Of a DNA stretch of 64,000 nucleotides, positions 36,142-45,365 are shown in pieces; position 1 is the first letter of the stretch, and every line of letters starts with the position of its first letter. The notes beneath the pieces were generated by a model. That model searched no databases. It was not told where the DNA came from and worked only from the letters and a program-made list of their open reading frames with translations. Source of the stretch: Streptomyces cadmiisoli (GTDB taxonomy: Bacteria > Actinomycetota > Actinomycetes > Streptomycetales > Streptomycetaceae); contig NZ_CP030073.1 in the NCBI RefSeq assembly GCF_003261055.1, positions 3,224,001 to 3,288,000 of the forward strand. The letters are read 5' to 3'. A program made the position numbers and the translations under genes.

Positions 36142-37710
36142 CTACTCGCCCCGGCCGGCGGCCAGCAGTTCGGCCAGCCTGAGCCGTTTGATCTTCGTGG
36201 TGGCGGTCTGCGGCAGGTCCGACAGCCGCCACTGCACCGGTTCGGCCATCGCGGGCAGCCCGGCCGCCGCGCGGCGCCACGCCTCCCGGTCGAGGGGACC
36301 GCCGTCCTTGGTGCACACCACGGGGACGGCCCTGCCGTCCGGGCCGGAGATGATGATCACCTCGGCGAGTTCGTCCAGCCGCGCGAAGAGGGTGTCCTCC
36401 GCGGCCAGTGTGCTGCCGAACCCGGGGATCAGGTCGACCTCGCGGTCGAGCAGGTGCAGGCACCCCCAGCGGGACTTGAAGCCGACGTCGCCCATCCGCC
36501 ACCAGCCGTCGTCCAGCTGCCGGGCGTACCGGTCGTCCTCGCCCAGGTAGGTGGTGATCCGTCCGTCGCTGCGCACCTCGATGTGACCGGGGTTCTCCGG
36601 CGAGGGCGGCCGTCCGTCGCGGCTGACCACCCGCACCCCGGTCATGCCGGGGAAGGGCATGCCGACGCAGCGGCCGTCGGCGTCGGGGGCGTGCCGTCGC
36701 GTGAAGGCGCGCACCACCGTGGGGCCCACCTCGCTCTGCCCGTAGAGCTGCCCGAACAGCGCTCCCCTGCGGCGGGAGGCACGCAGCAGCCGGTGCACCG
36801 TGCGCGGGTGGATCGCGTCGAAGGTGCTGCTGAACAGCTTGACGTGAGCCAGCGGTCCGCGCGGGTCGTCGGCCAGTTCCTCCCAGCGTATGAAGGAGTT
36901 GGGGTGCGCCTCCAGGATGCCGGGGCGGACCCGGGCGAAGAGGTCGGCGGCCCGCACCGGGTCGTCGTCGGCGAGCACGACGATCGGGAAGCCGTTCAGC
37001 AGCGAGATCGCCAGCGCGGTGAACAGCCGTGAGTGCACGAAGGACACATGCATGGCCACGGTCTCCCGCCCGCGTACGACCGGCGCGATCGCCAGTCGCT
37101 GCGGGCGGTAGCGGGCCTGGAGGGTGCGCCCGGTGTGCACGGCCAGCTTGGGGACGCCGGTGGTCCCGGAGGTGTGGGTGATCAGCGCCGGGTGATCGGG
37201 GGGCATGGTCACCGGCGGTACCCGGCGGACACCCGCGAAGTCCCCCAGTTCGACCGCTCGGGCGTGCGTGCCGGAGGCGAGCAGCACGCTCTCGGCGAGG
37301 TCGAAGACCGCGGCGGGCAGCGCCGTGTCCAGCTTGGCCCGGTCGGTGACCAGGTGCGGCCGGTCGGCGCGCCGCACCAGTTCGGTGACCGTCTCGCCGT
37401 CGAGCTGGGGCGAGAGCAGCACCGGCACCGCTCCGATCCGGCTGATCGCGCAGGCCAGCAGGGGGATGTCGAAGCTGTCCGACTTGTGGACCACGACGCG
37501 CTCACCGGGCCGGATCCGCGCCGCCCGGAGCCGCGAGGCCAGGTCCGCGACCAGGTCCGCCAGTTCCGCGACGGTCGCCCGGCGGCCGAGGTCCGGCGCG
37601 AGGTCCAGGTCGTGGTCGAGGATGAGCACGTTCGCCGGATGCCGGGACGCCGCGCGCTCGAAGAGCGTCCCCAGCCGGATTCCACGGTTTCCTGTGCGCT
37701 GAAGCAGCAT
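36142..37710 (-). CDS. Acyl-AMP/CoA ligase for an aromatic acid
   Basis: 522 residues of the ANL superfamily: P-loop ITHTSGTTGVPK, LYGQSEVG, WWRMGDVG, and the catalytic Lys in PQTATTKIKRLR. Free-standing, with no carrier protein encoded nearby, so it likely makes a CoA thioester or acyl-adenylate. In the A33853 and nataxazole pathways a ligase of this kind (BomJ, NatL2) activates 3-hydroxyanthranilate for the KSIII-like enzyme. Followed by the monooxygenase gene. Confidence 0.88.
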   Translation of the reverse strand: MLLQRTGNRGIRLGTLFERAASRHPANVLILDHDLDLAPDLGRRATVAELADLVADLASRLRAARIRPGERVVVHKSDSFDIPLLACAISRIGAVPVLLSPQLDGETVTELVRRADRPHLVTDRAKLDTALPAAVFDLAESVLLASGTHARAVELGDFAGVRRVPPVTMPPDHPALITHTSGTTGVPKLAVHTGRTLQARYRPQRLAIAPVVRGRETVAMHVSFVHSRLFTALAISLLNGFPIVVLADDDPVRAADLFARVRPGILEAHPNSFIRWEELADDPRGPLAHVKLFSSTFDAIHPRTVHRLLRASRRRGALFGQLYGQSEVGPTVVRAFTRRHAPDADGRCVGMPFPGMTGVRVVSRDGRPPSPENPGHIEVRSDGRITTYLGEDDRYARQLDDGWWRMGDVGFKSRWGCLHLLDREVDLIPGFGSTLAAEDTLFARLDELAEVIIISGPDGRAVPVVCTKDGGPLDREAWRRAAAGLPAMAEPVQWRLSDLPQTATTKIKRLRLAELLAAGRGE

Positions 37711-37791
37711 CTGTCCGCCTTCCGCCGGTTGCTGCGGAGAATCAGGGATCGGGTCGGGAGGTGGTGCGAGCGGTGCGCGGGGAGCGGGGGG

Positions 37792-38334
37792 TCAGGCCTG
37801 CTCGACGATCCGCTTGACGCGCCGCACGGTCGCCGCGAGGTCGTCGGCGAGCTTGGCCGTCCAGTCGCCGAAGAAGCGCCGTTTCTCGGCCGCGTCCATG
37901 TCGGCGGTGATGCCGCGGATGCCTTCGGTGGGCCTGCCCATCCAGAAGCCGTGCACCAGGACGCAGCCCCGGCCGGCGGCCTCGATCTCGAACGACCAGA
38001 CGCTCTCCTGCCGTTGCCCCGAGCTGTCCCGGATCGCCCAGCGGAAGCAGCGGCCCGGCTCGGCCTCGACGACCTCGGAGTCGGTGGTCCACGCGCCGCG
38101 TACGACGGGCGCCCAGGCGACGACGTCGGCGGGCCGCTGGTTCTCGCCCCGGAAGACCGCGCCGACGGTGCCGGGGGTGCCGGACACCCACCGGCCGCCC
38201 GTGCACTCGACGCTCCACTCCCCGCTGCGCGTCAGGTCGCTGACCGCGGCGTACACCCGGTCCGGGGGCGCCGCGACCTGCGTGCGGGCGCTGACCTGGA
38301 ACAGGGCTGGGTTCTCGAGTTCGGTGTCCGTCAT
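37792..38334 (-). CDS. SRPBCC (polyketide cyclase/START-like) protein
   Basis: 180 residues from ATG 38334 (the frame also opens at 38358). Typical SRPBCC strand pattern with FQVSARTQVAAPPDRVYAAVSDLTRSGEWS at the N-terminus and a long C-terminal helix. Such proteins act as cyclases, aromatases or hydrophobic-ligand binders; no polyketide is predicted here, so a binding or ring-closing role on the aromatic intermediate is possible. 81 bp precede the AMP ligase start. Confidence 0.8.
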   Translation of the reverse strand: MTDTELENPALFQVSARTQVAAPPDRVYAAVSDLTRSGEWSVECTGGRWVSGTPGTVGAVFRGENQRPADVVAWAPVVRGAWTTDSEVVEAEPGRCFRWAIRDSSGQRQESVWSFEIEAAGRGCVLVHGFWMGRPTEGIRGITADMDAAEKRRFFGDWTAKLADDLAATVRRVKRIVEQA

Positions 38335-38802
38335 GGCCGGAAGCCTCGCGAGTGGCACGGAACCGGGTCAACGAGCGCCGCCCGGGTCCGTCAAGTCGCC
38401 GGGCGGCGACGCGTTCGAGCGCCGCGGGGTGTCAACGGGCCCGGTGCCGGGGTGTCATCGGCCCTGTGCCGGGCTGTGTTCAACCCTTTGCCGGGCTGTG
38501 ATCGGTTCCGTGCCCGGCTGTGATCGCCCCTGTGGCGAGCGCCGTTCGCGCGGGGCCGCTTCGTCGCGGGCGGGCATGGCGGCGGCCCACTACCGCCCTG
38601 CGCGCGCGAGCCGCGCCGTTTCGACCGGATCACGGGGCGCCTCATGAGCCCCCTGCGCGCGCGAGAGCCGCGCGTGCCGGCGGGCCGCAGCGTCAGGACG
38701 ACCGCCGGGCTGCCGGGATCCGGCCGGACGGCGGATCCTCGCGGCCGGGCACCGGCCGACAAGCGGTCCTTCACAGCCGGGATCCCGCCGGACGGCGGTC
38801 CC
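38335..38802. repeat. Repeat-rich intergenic region
   Basis: 468 bp with no gene and three sets of direct repeats. Five tandem units of 22-24 bp start at 38429, 38452, 38476, 38498 and 38520, each beginning GTGTC or GTG(A/T)TC and ending near GCCGGGCT. A pair of about 22 bp (CCCTGCGCGCGCGAG...CCGCGC) lies at 38595-38616 and 38651-38674. A pair of about 30 bp beginning GGGATCC with core GCCGGACGGCGG lies at 38715-38744 and 38779-38808. The region separates the SRPBCC-ligase operon from the end of the sugar operon. Confidence 0.7.
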
Positions 38803-40194
38803 TCACAGGCGGGCGGCGCCCGAGTTGACGCAGGCCAGCAGGGTGCGGGCCTGGATGTTCAGGTAGTGGCCGTGCGCGGCCAGGGAGTTGAGCTGTCCGA
38901 CCGTCGCCCAGGTGTATCCGCGCGGTGGTGCGATCGGCGCGGTGTCCTCGTCGGCCTCGACGAACAGGTACCGCACGCACGCGTCCAGGAACCGCCCGCC
39001 CTCCTCGGAGTGCACGGCCGAGTACGTGACGGCGCCGTCCCGCTCGGCCCGCAGTGCCGCCTCCAGGAAGCGCGGCCGGTCCGCGGCCGGTACCGCCTCC
39101 CAGTCGCGCGGCGCGCACTGCACGGTCGGCGCCAGTTCGACCCGGTTGAGGTAGCCGGCCTCCACGCGCGCGTGCACGAGCAGATGGGCGACGCCGCCCA
39201 GGCGCCGGAACAGGAAGGCCGCCACGCCGGTGCCGCACGGCTCGATCAGTGGCTGGGACCAGCCGCCGACCTCCCGGTTCCCGGCCTCCACGGCGACCCC
39301 GGTGACCTGGAAGAACCGGCCGTCGGGGCGCCGTATGGCGTCCGCGTCGCGGGTCCAGCCCTCGACCTCGGCGAGCGGCATCAGCCGGACGTCGACGTCG
39401 TGCCGGGCGCGCTCGGACGTGAACCAGGAGAGCAGTTCCAGGTCGGAGTGGCGGGCGCCCGGCTCGGCCGCCGGCAGCGGCAGACAGCCCAGGACGGTAC
39501 GGGCGTCCATGTTGACCACGTTGTCCAGCCGGAGCAGTTCGCCGAGCTGGCCCAGGGTGAGCCAGCAGTAGTCGGCGGCGGGCGGCACCTCGGCGTCGGC
39601 GGCCTCGACCAGCATGTTCCGGTTGGCCTTGCGGTAGAACCAGGCGCCGTGCTCCGACTGGAGCGAGTCGGCCAGCACCCACTCGGGCGCCGCGTCCGTG
39701 AAGTGCTCCAGGTAGCGCACGGACGAACCGGCGTGCACCCGCTGGTAGTTGCTGCGGGTGGCCTGCACGGTCGGCGACAGCTGGAGCAGGTTGGGGTTGC
39801 CGGGTTCCATCTTGGCCTGCATCAGGAAGTGCAGTACGCCGTCGAACTCCTTGGCGAGGATGCCGAGGATGCCCACCTCGGGCTGGTGGATGACGGGCTG
39901 CTGCCAGTTGCCGATCGGCCCCTCGTCGACCCGGGCGGACAGCCCTCGCACCGCGAAGAAGCGGCCGCTGCGGTGCACGAGGTCGCCGGTGCCGGGCGCG
40001 AAGGACCAGTGGTCCAGCTCGTCCAGGGGCACCCGCCGCACGGTGAACCGGTGGGCGCGGGCCCGCTCGGCGAGCCATCCCGGGACGTCCTCGGTGCGCA
40101 GTCGGTGGCCCTCGCCGGTCGCGGCGGCGGAGCGGGCCAGCCGTGCGGGCAGGTCCTGTGCGGTCCTCGGGCGCAGCAGGGCGACGGTGCTCAT
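38803..40194 (-). CDS. NDP-hexose 2,3-dehydratase
   Basis: 463 residues built as two similar halves, each with a WxQP block (GNWQQPVIHQPEVGI and GGWSQPLIEPCGTGV) and a Lys/Arg-rich nucleotide site, the layout of EvaA/DnmT-type 2,3-dehydratases. It removes the C-2 hydroxyl of TDP-4-keto-6-deoxyglucose to give a 3,4-diketo sugar. Start overlaps the ketoreductase stop by ATGA. No partner 3-ketoreductase is present; the DegT aminotransferase at 57489 can take the product at C-3. Confidence 0.92.
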   Translation of the reverse strand: MSTVALLRPRTAQDLPARLARSAAATGEGHRLRTEDVPGWLAERARAHRFTVRRVPLDELDHWSFAPGTGDLVHRSGRFFAVRGLSARVDEGPIGNWQQPVIHQPEVGILGILAKEFDGVLHFLMQAKMEPGNPNLLQLSPTVQATRSNYQRVHAGSSVRYLEHFTDAAPEWVLADSLQSEHGAWFYRKANRNMLVEAADAEVPPAADYCWLTLGQLGELLRLDNVVNMDARTVLGCLPLPAAEPGARHSDLELLSWFTSERARHDVDVRLMPLAEVEGWTRDADAIRRPDGRFFQVTGVAVEAGNREVGGWSQPLIEPCGTGVAAFLFRRLGGVAHLLVHARVEAGYLNRVELAPTVQCAPRDWEAVPAADRPRFLEAALRAERDGAVTYSAVHSEEGGRFLDACVRYLFVEADEDTAPIAPPRGYTWATVGQLNSLAAHGHYLNIQARTLLACVNSGAARL

Positions 40195-41282
40195 GCCGGC
40201 CCGCCTCCCGGTTTCCCGTCATCGGCCGCACGTCCACCGGCCCCGGCTCCCCCACCGGCCCCCGCTCCCCCACCCGTTGCGGCGGCTTCGGCGGCGAGAT
40301 GGTCCACGGTGCGGCGCAGCGCCTCGGTCAGCGGGGTGTCCGGCGTCCAGCCGGTGACGGACCGGAAGGCGGACGCGTCGATCGTGATGCTCGCGAAGTC
40401 CCCTGCCTCCGCCTGCTCGGGCGGCGGCACCGAGACCACCGGTACGGGCGGACGGCCGGTGCGCTCGGCGGCGAGCGCGGCGACCTGCTCGAAGACCGGT
40501 CCCAGGGGCCGGCCCTCACCGGTGCCGAGCAGCCAGTGGCGGCCGGCCAGCGCCTCGGCGTGGTCCAGGCCGGCCACGACGGCGCGGGCCAGGTCGTCGA
40601 TGTAGAGCAGGTCGCGGCGGACGGTTCCGTCGTGCCACATCGTCAGCGGCTGTCCCGCCAGGGCGCGGCGGGCCATCGCCGAGACGACGCCCCGGTCGCG
40701 GGCCGCGGGACCGGCGCCCGGCCCGAACACGGTGGGCAGGCGCAGCGACGTCCCGCACAGCGCGCCGCGGGCGGCGGCGTCGAGCAGCAGCCGTTCGGCG
40801 GCCAGCTTCTGACGGTCGTACGGGCCCTTGGGGCGGTCCGGTTCGGTGCCGTCGAGGACCGGTTTGCCCGTCGGGCCGACCTGGGAGGCGGCACCCGTGA
40901 AGACGACCCTGGGGCGTGGTCCGGCCGGGCGGGCGGCGAGCGTGTCGACCAGGTCGCGCACGATGCCCACGTTGACCCGCTCGGCGGCCGTGTCGCCGTC
41001 CTCGATCCGCCAGGTGGCCGTGGCCGAGCTGTACAGCGTCGCCAGGACCACCGCGTCGGCGCCGGCCACCGCGGCGGCGAGCTCACCCGGCTCGGTGAGG
41101 TCGGCGGCCCGTATCTCGATGTCGGCGCGGGCGGCGGGCGGCGCGGTCGCCCGGCGCCGGGAGACCGCCCGGATCCGCACGGGCCGGTCGGCGAGTTCGC
41201 GCAGCACGGCCGAGCCCACGAAACCGGTGGCGCCGAGCAGCGCGATCGTGGGAGTGCCGGCGCGGTCGGGTGTCAGGGCCAC
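40191..41282 (-). CDS. NDP-hexose 4-ketoreductase (extended SDR)
   Basis: 363 residues. Rossmann motif GATGFVGS at residues 17-24, a catalytic YDRQK (Y-x3-K) and a sugar-binding RRDLLYIDDLARA. Reduces the 4-keto group in the last step of dideoxysugar synthesis (DnmV/EvaE type). The C-terminal 30 residues are a Gly/Ala low-complexity tail (GGGAGAGGGAGAGG) of no visible function. Overlaps the upstream 3,5-epimerase gene by 10 bp. Confidence 0.87.
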   Translation of the reverse strand: MALTPDRAGTPTIALLGATGFVGSAVLRELADRPVRIRAVSRRRATAPPAARADIEIRAADLTEPGELAAAVAGADAVVLATLYSSATATWRIEDGDTAAERVNVGIVRDLVDTLAARPAGPRPRVVFTGAASQVGPTGKPVLDGTEPDRPKGPYDRQKLAAERLLLDAAARGALCGTSLRLPTVFGPGAGPAARDRGVVSAMARRALAGQPLTMWHDGTVRRDLLYIDDLARAVVAGLDHAEALAGRHWLLGTGEGRPLGPVFEQVAALAAERTGRPPVPVVSVPPPEQAEAGDFASITIDASAFRSVTGWTPDTPLTEALRRTVDHLAAEAAATGGGAGAGGGAGAGGRAADDGKPGGGPA

Positions 41283-41884
41283 AGCGCGGCCTCCACTTCA
41301 CGGCAGGTGTCGTAGTCGGGCAGCAGGCCCTTGTCGCGGGCCTCGGCGAGCGTCGGCGCGGCGCCGTCCCGCGGGGACTGCCGCAGGTCGCCGCCCTCGG
41401 GCAGCGGAAGTCCGAGCGCCGGGTCCAGCGGGGAGACGGCCAGCTCGGCCTCCGGGACGTAGCCCTCCGACATCACGTACACGACGATCGAGTCGTCCTG
41501 CCGGGACAGGAAGGCGTGGCCCACGCCGACCGGGATGTACAGCGCCCGGCAGTCGCCGCCACTGAGCTCGGTCGTCTGATGGCGGCCGAAGGTGGGGGAC
41601 CCCACTCTGAGGTCGACGAGGAAGTCCAGGACCCGTCCGTACGGGCAGTAGACGTACTTGGCCCGGCCGGGCGGGGCGGCGGTGTAGTGGATGCCGCGGA
41701 GCACCCCGCGGGCGGAGACGTTGTGGCTGATGTCCCTCACGGGGAACAGGGGGCGGCCCACGGCCTGGGTGAACGCGCTCTCCTGGAACGGCGACGCGAA
41801 GCACCCCCGGTCGTCCCCGAAGACCTGGGGCGTGAATTCCCGGACGCCCTCGATGGCCGGTGTGCGTACCCGCATGGCGGTCAT
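41273..41884 (-). CDS. rfbC: dTDP-4-keto-6-deoxyhexose 3,5-epimerase
   Basis: 203 residues of the RmlC cupin family. RGVLRGIHY holds the catalytic His, with the conserved DLRVGSPTFG and Tyr/Asp residues further on. It inverts C-5 (and/or C-3), giving an L-sugar. Start overlaps the rfbA stop by ATGA, so the sugar genes are coupled in the order rfbA, epimerase, ketoreductase, 2,3-dehydratase. Confidence 0.92.
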   Translation of the reverse strand: MTAMRVRTPAIEGVREFTPQVFGDDRGCFASPFQESAFTQAVGRPLFPVRDISHNVSARGVLRGIHYTAAPPGRAKYVYCPYGRVLDFLVDLRVGSPTFGRHQTTELSGGDCRALYIPVGVGHAFLSRQDDSIVVYVMSEGYVPEAELAVSPLDPALGLPLPEGGDLRQSPRDGAAPTLAEARDKGLLPDYDTCREVEAALWP

Positions 41885-42762
41885 TCGCCCTTCTCCTCGG
41901 CGGTGGTGATCTCCAGCAGGTACCGGCCGTACGGCGAGTGGGACAGGGCCAGGCCGAGCCGGTGGCAGGTGTCGGCGTCGATGTAGCCCATGCGCCAGGC
42001 GATCTCCTCGATGCAGCCGATGCGCACCCCCTGTCTGCGGGAGAGGATCTGCACGTACTGTCCCGCCTCGGTGAGGGCGTCGTGGGTGCCGGTGTCGAGC
42101 CAGACGAAGCCCCGGCCCAGCTGGACGAACTCGGCCTTCCCGCGTTCCAGGTAGGTGCGGTTGACGTCGGTGATCTCCAGCTCGCCGCGTTCGGAGGGCC
42201 GCAGCCCACGGGCGATGCCGACCACGTCGTTGTCGTAGAAGTACAGGCCGGTGACGGCCAGGTTGGAGCGCGGCGCGGCGGGCTTCTCCGCCAGGCGCAG
42301 CAGGCGGCCGACGGCGTCCACCTCGCCCACGCCGTACCGCTCGGGGTCGCCCACCGGGTAGCCGAACAGGACGCAGCCGTCGATGTCGCGGGCGCTGGAT
42401 CGCAGGATCTCGCCGAAGCCGGGCCCGTGGAACAGGTTGTCGCCCAGGACGAGCGCGACCGCGTCGTCGCCGATGTGCTCGGCACCGACGAGGAAGGCGT
42501 CGGCGATGCCCCGGGGCTTGTCCTGTTCGGCGTAGCTCAGGCGCAGTCCGAGCCGCGAGCCGTCGCCGAGCAGCCGCTGGAAGCCGGGGACGTCCTGCGG
42601 GGCCGCGATGATCTGGATCTCGGTGATGCCGGCCAGCATCAGCACGGACAGCGGGTAGTAGATCATCGGCTTGTCGTAGACCGGCAGCATCTGCTTGGAG
42701 ACGCCCAGCGTGATCGGGTAGAGACGGGTCCCGTGGCCGCCGGCGAGGATGATCCCCTTCAT
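41881..42762 (-). CDS. rfbA: Glucose-1-phosphate thymidylyltransferase
   Basis: 293 residues with LAGGHGTRLYPIT, KQMLPVYDKPMIYYP, VLGDNLFHG and EKP..P, the RmlA signatures. It makes TDP-glucose, the first step of the deoxysugar branch. The start codon overlaps the isonitrile synthase stop, so sugar supply and isonitrile formation are transcribed together. Confidence 0.95.
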   Translation of the reverse strand: MKGIILAGGHGTRLYPITLGVSKQMLPVYDKPMIYYPLSVLMLAGITEIQIIAAPQDVPGFQRLLGDGSRLGLRLSYAEQDKPRGIADAFLVGAEHIGDDAVALVLGDNLFHGPGFGEILRSSARDIDGCVLFGYPVGDPERYGVGEVDAVGRLLRLAEKPAAPRSNLAVTGLYFYDNDVVGIARGLRPSERGELEITDVNRTYLERGKAEFVQLGRGFVWLDTGTHDALTEAGQYVQILSRRQGVRIGCIEEIAWRMGYIDADTCHRLGLALSHSPYGRYLLEITTAEEKGE

Positions 42763-43745
42763 CCTCCGGTCCCCTGCGTGGCGGGGTCGGCGGGCAGCAC
42801 CTCGTAGTGGCTGGGCCGGCCGTCCTCGTGCACCAGGTGGCCCAGGCCTTCGGCCTCGCGGCGGTGCAGCAGCTGCCAGCCGCCGTCGGGGTGGCGCAGC
42901 GCCACCGAGTGCCACGGCGTGGTCCACACGTCCGCGGTGCCGACGAACCGGATGCCGAACTTGCCCTCGCCGCGGTTCTGCGGATGGATCGAGAGGCGGA
43001 CGTTCTCGGGATGGTGCTCGGCGATCAGCTCGCCCCAGGCGCGGCTGCGGACGATCACCTCGTAGGCGCGCCGGCGGCAGTCGCGCTGGAGCGCCGAGCG
43101 GGAGCCGTCCCACTCCGCCGCGTCCTCCATGAGGAACTTGGTGATGCCGCGATACATCCGCAGGGTGGACTCGTCGCTGCGCACCTCCTCGCGCAGCTGC
43201 TCGATCGACGGGCCGAGCGTCTCGGCGGCGACCTTGCGCTTCTCGTCGTACGACAGGTCGGGCCCGTAGACGTCCTTGAGGTCGAAGGTGTCGAGGTGGG
43301 CGGAGAGGCCCTCGGCGGCGATCATGCGGCGCAGTTCGTGGCCGTAGGCGTCGATGTGCTCGTCGGGGACGCCGATGACGTCGCCGAAGATGTGTCCGTC
43401 GGAGCAGATCAGGATCTTCGCGCCGGGGGCGTGGACCTTGGCGATCTCCGCGCACAGAGAGCCCAGGAAGCGCAGCGCGAGCCGCTCCCCGTGGTCCGGA
43501 AGATGGCCTAAGACCTTGTCCGGGTTGGGCGATTTGCAGGGGAAGCCCGGCAGGCTGAATATCACCGGTTCTTCACGTCGGACGAACTCGGCCATCTGCC
43601 GCAACTGCTCGGGGAAGTCCTCGGGGGTGTCGAGGTGCGGGTCCGTCTCGGCGGCCCGGCGGTGCGGGAGCAGCAGTTCGAGGATCTCGCGGCTGACGCG
43701 CTCGGCGGAGGAGGGGGAGGTGACGGTGGTGGACATCTGGGACAT
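42759..43745 (-). CDS. Isonitrile synthase (PvcA/IsnA/DIT1 family)
   Basis: 328 residues from ATG 43745. The family signature GFPCKSPNPDKVLG is at about residues 67-80, followed by LPDHGE, LICSDGHIFGD, DLSYDEKRK and a C-terminal SIHPQNRGEGKFGIR. These enzymes convert the amino group of tyrosine or tryptophan to an isonitrile using ribulose-5-phosphate. No PvcB/IsnB Fe/2-oxoglutarate oxygenase is in the window, so the decarboxylating step must be done by another enzyme (perhaps a P450) or lie to the right. Codon 79 is TTA, pointing to bldA control. First gene of the sugar operon. Confidence 0.92.
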   Translation of the reverse strand: MSQMSTTVTSPSSAERVSREILELLLPHRRAAETDPHLDTPEDFPEQLRQMAEFVRREEPVIFSLPGFPCKSPNPDKVLGHLPDHGERLALRFLGSLCAEIAKVHAPGAKILICSDGHIFGDVIGVPDEHIDAYGHELRRMIAAEGLSAHLDTFDLKDVYGPDLSYDEKRKVAAETLGPSIEQLREEVRSDESTLRMYRGITKFLMEDAAEWDGSRSALQRDCRRRAYEVIVRSRAWGELIAEHHPENVRLSIHPQNRGEGKFGIRFVGTADVWTTPWHSVALRHPDGGWQLLHRREAEGLGHLVHEDGRPSHYEVLPADPATQGTGG

Positions 43746-43848
43746 GGGTGATCGACTCGCTTTCCTCATGGAACGGATGCGGACATGCCGCCGGGTGACC
43801 GCCCGACGGTGGGCGGCCGGGGGTCGGGCCGGCCGGGGTCTCGTGCGC

Positions 43849-45144
43849 TCAGTGGCGCACGGGGCAGCCGGTGGCCGGCGCGGTCGCCGACGGGCCGTAG
43901 GAGACGGGCAGTTCGTCGACACCGCGCGCGAGGACGGCGCGGACCCAGTCGAGTTCCTGGTCCTCGACGGCGAGCCGCAGTCCGGGCAGTCCGGTGAGCA
44001 GCGCGCGTAGAGCGATCTGGAGTTCGATACGGGCGAGTGCGGCACCCGGGCAGAAGTGGATGCCGTGACCGAAGGCGAGGTGCGGGTTGGGCGTGCGGTC
44101 CAGGTCGAGGGTGTCGGCGTCGGGGAACCGCTCCGGGTCGCGGTTGGCGGCGCTCAGCGACACGATGACCGAGTCGCCGGCCGGTACACGGGTGCCGAGC
44201 AGCTCCGCGTCCTCGGCGAAGAACCGCCAGGTGGTGAGTTCGAAGGCGCTGTCGTAGCGCAGGAGTTCCTCCACCGCGCGGGCCAGCAGCGCCGGGTCGT
44301 GCCCCTCGCCCTCCGTCACGGCCTCCTGGAGCCGGCGCAGTTGGGCGGGGTGGCGCAGCAGGGCCACGAGGGCGGTGGTGATCTGGTTGGTCACCGGCTC
44401 CTGCCCGGCGACCAGTAGCTGGAAGACGATGGAGTCCTGCTCCTCCTTGCTGATCTCCCCCGCGTCACGGGCCACGACGAGCTTGGTGAGCAGGTCGTCG
44501 CCGGGGTCGCGGCGCTTGTCCTCGGTGACCTCGGCTATGTAGCCCTGGAGTCCGCGCAGCCGTCCTTCGTAGACCGGCCGCAGCGGGTCGGCCGGGCCGA
44601 CGGGCTGCACGACCTTGCCCCAGTCGCGGTCGAACCGGGCCGCCAGGGCGGGCGGCAGGCCGATCACCTCGGCCAGCACCCGGAACGGGAAGTGCGCCGC
44701 GAAGGCGGCGACGACGTCGATCTCACCGGTCTCGGCACCGCCGTCGAGGGCGGTGGCGAGCAGTTCCGCGGCAATCTCCTCGAAGCGGGGCCGCATCCGC
44801 TCGACGTGGCGGGGCGAGAACGCCTCGGTGACCATCTTGCGCATCACGGTGTGCTTCGGCGGGTCCTGGTGCAGCAGGTGGACCTGGAGCTGCGAGTGCT
44901 GGGGCTCCGGCATGATGGCGGCGCGTTCCCGCCAGGCGCTGTTGCCGAGGTCGTGGTTCTTGCCGAGCCGGTCGTCGTTCAGGGCGCTGTGCGCGGCGTC
45001 GTACCCGGTGACCAGCCATGCGTCGACCCCGCTGGGGAAATTGACCCGGTGGACGGGGCCTTCCTCGCGAAGCTTCCGGTACAGCGGGTACGGGTCGGTC
45101 TTGTACTCCTTGCCGTAGAGGGGCAATGGTTCGGAATTCGGCAT
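43849..45144 (-). CDS. Cytochrome P450, copy 1 (altered I-helix)
   Basis: 431 residues from ATG 45144. Heme loop FGHGIHFCPG with the Cys ligand, a normal bacterial CYP layout. The oxygen-activating I-helix motif, usually AG(x)(D/E)T, reads AGQEP, with Pro in place of the Thr, so proton delivery must differ; P450s with changes here often catalyse coupling or radical chemistry instead of plain hydroxylation. 103 bp before the isonitrile synthase on the same strand, so possibly acting on the isonitrile intermediate. Confidence 0.9.
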   Translation of the reverse strand: MPNSEPLPLYGKEYKTDPYPLYRKLREEGPVHRVNFPSGVDAWLVTGYDAAHSALNDDRLGKNHDLGNSAWRERAAIMPEPQHSQLQVHLLHQDPPKHTVMRKMVTEAFSPRHVERMRPRFEEIAAELLATALDGGAETGEIDVVAAFAAHFPFRVLAEVIGLPPALAARFDRDWGKVVQPVGPADPLRPVYEGRLRGLQGYIAEVTEDKRRDPGDDLLTKLVVARDAGEISKEEQDSIVFQLLVAGQEPVTNQITTALVALLRHPAQLRRLQEAVTEGEGHDPALLARAVEELLRYDSAFELTTWRFFAEDAELLGTRVPAGDSVIVSLSAANRDPERFPDADTLDLDRTPNPHLAFGHGIHFCPGAALARIELQIALRALLTGLPGLRLAVEDQELDWVRAVLARGVDELPVSYGPSATAPATGCPVRH

Positions 45145-45365
45145 GGCCTTACGCTTCCTTCGTTCCTGGCGGAGAGGCGGGAATGGATGGTTTCCGCGTT
45201 GTTTCGACGGAATCACAACATGCCGACCCGCGGCCGTTCGTTCCATCCGCGGAATCCCGGCCGGCTGAACGCACGCATACGGCGCGGGAATTCGGGCACG
45301 GCGCTGGATTCGTCCGCCGAACAACTCGCGGAAACCGGCGGTTCACTCGATTCTGCGTATGCGGT

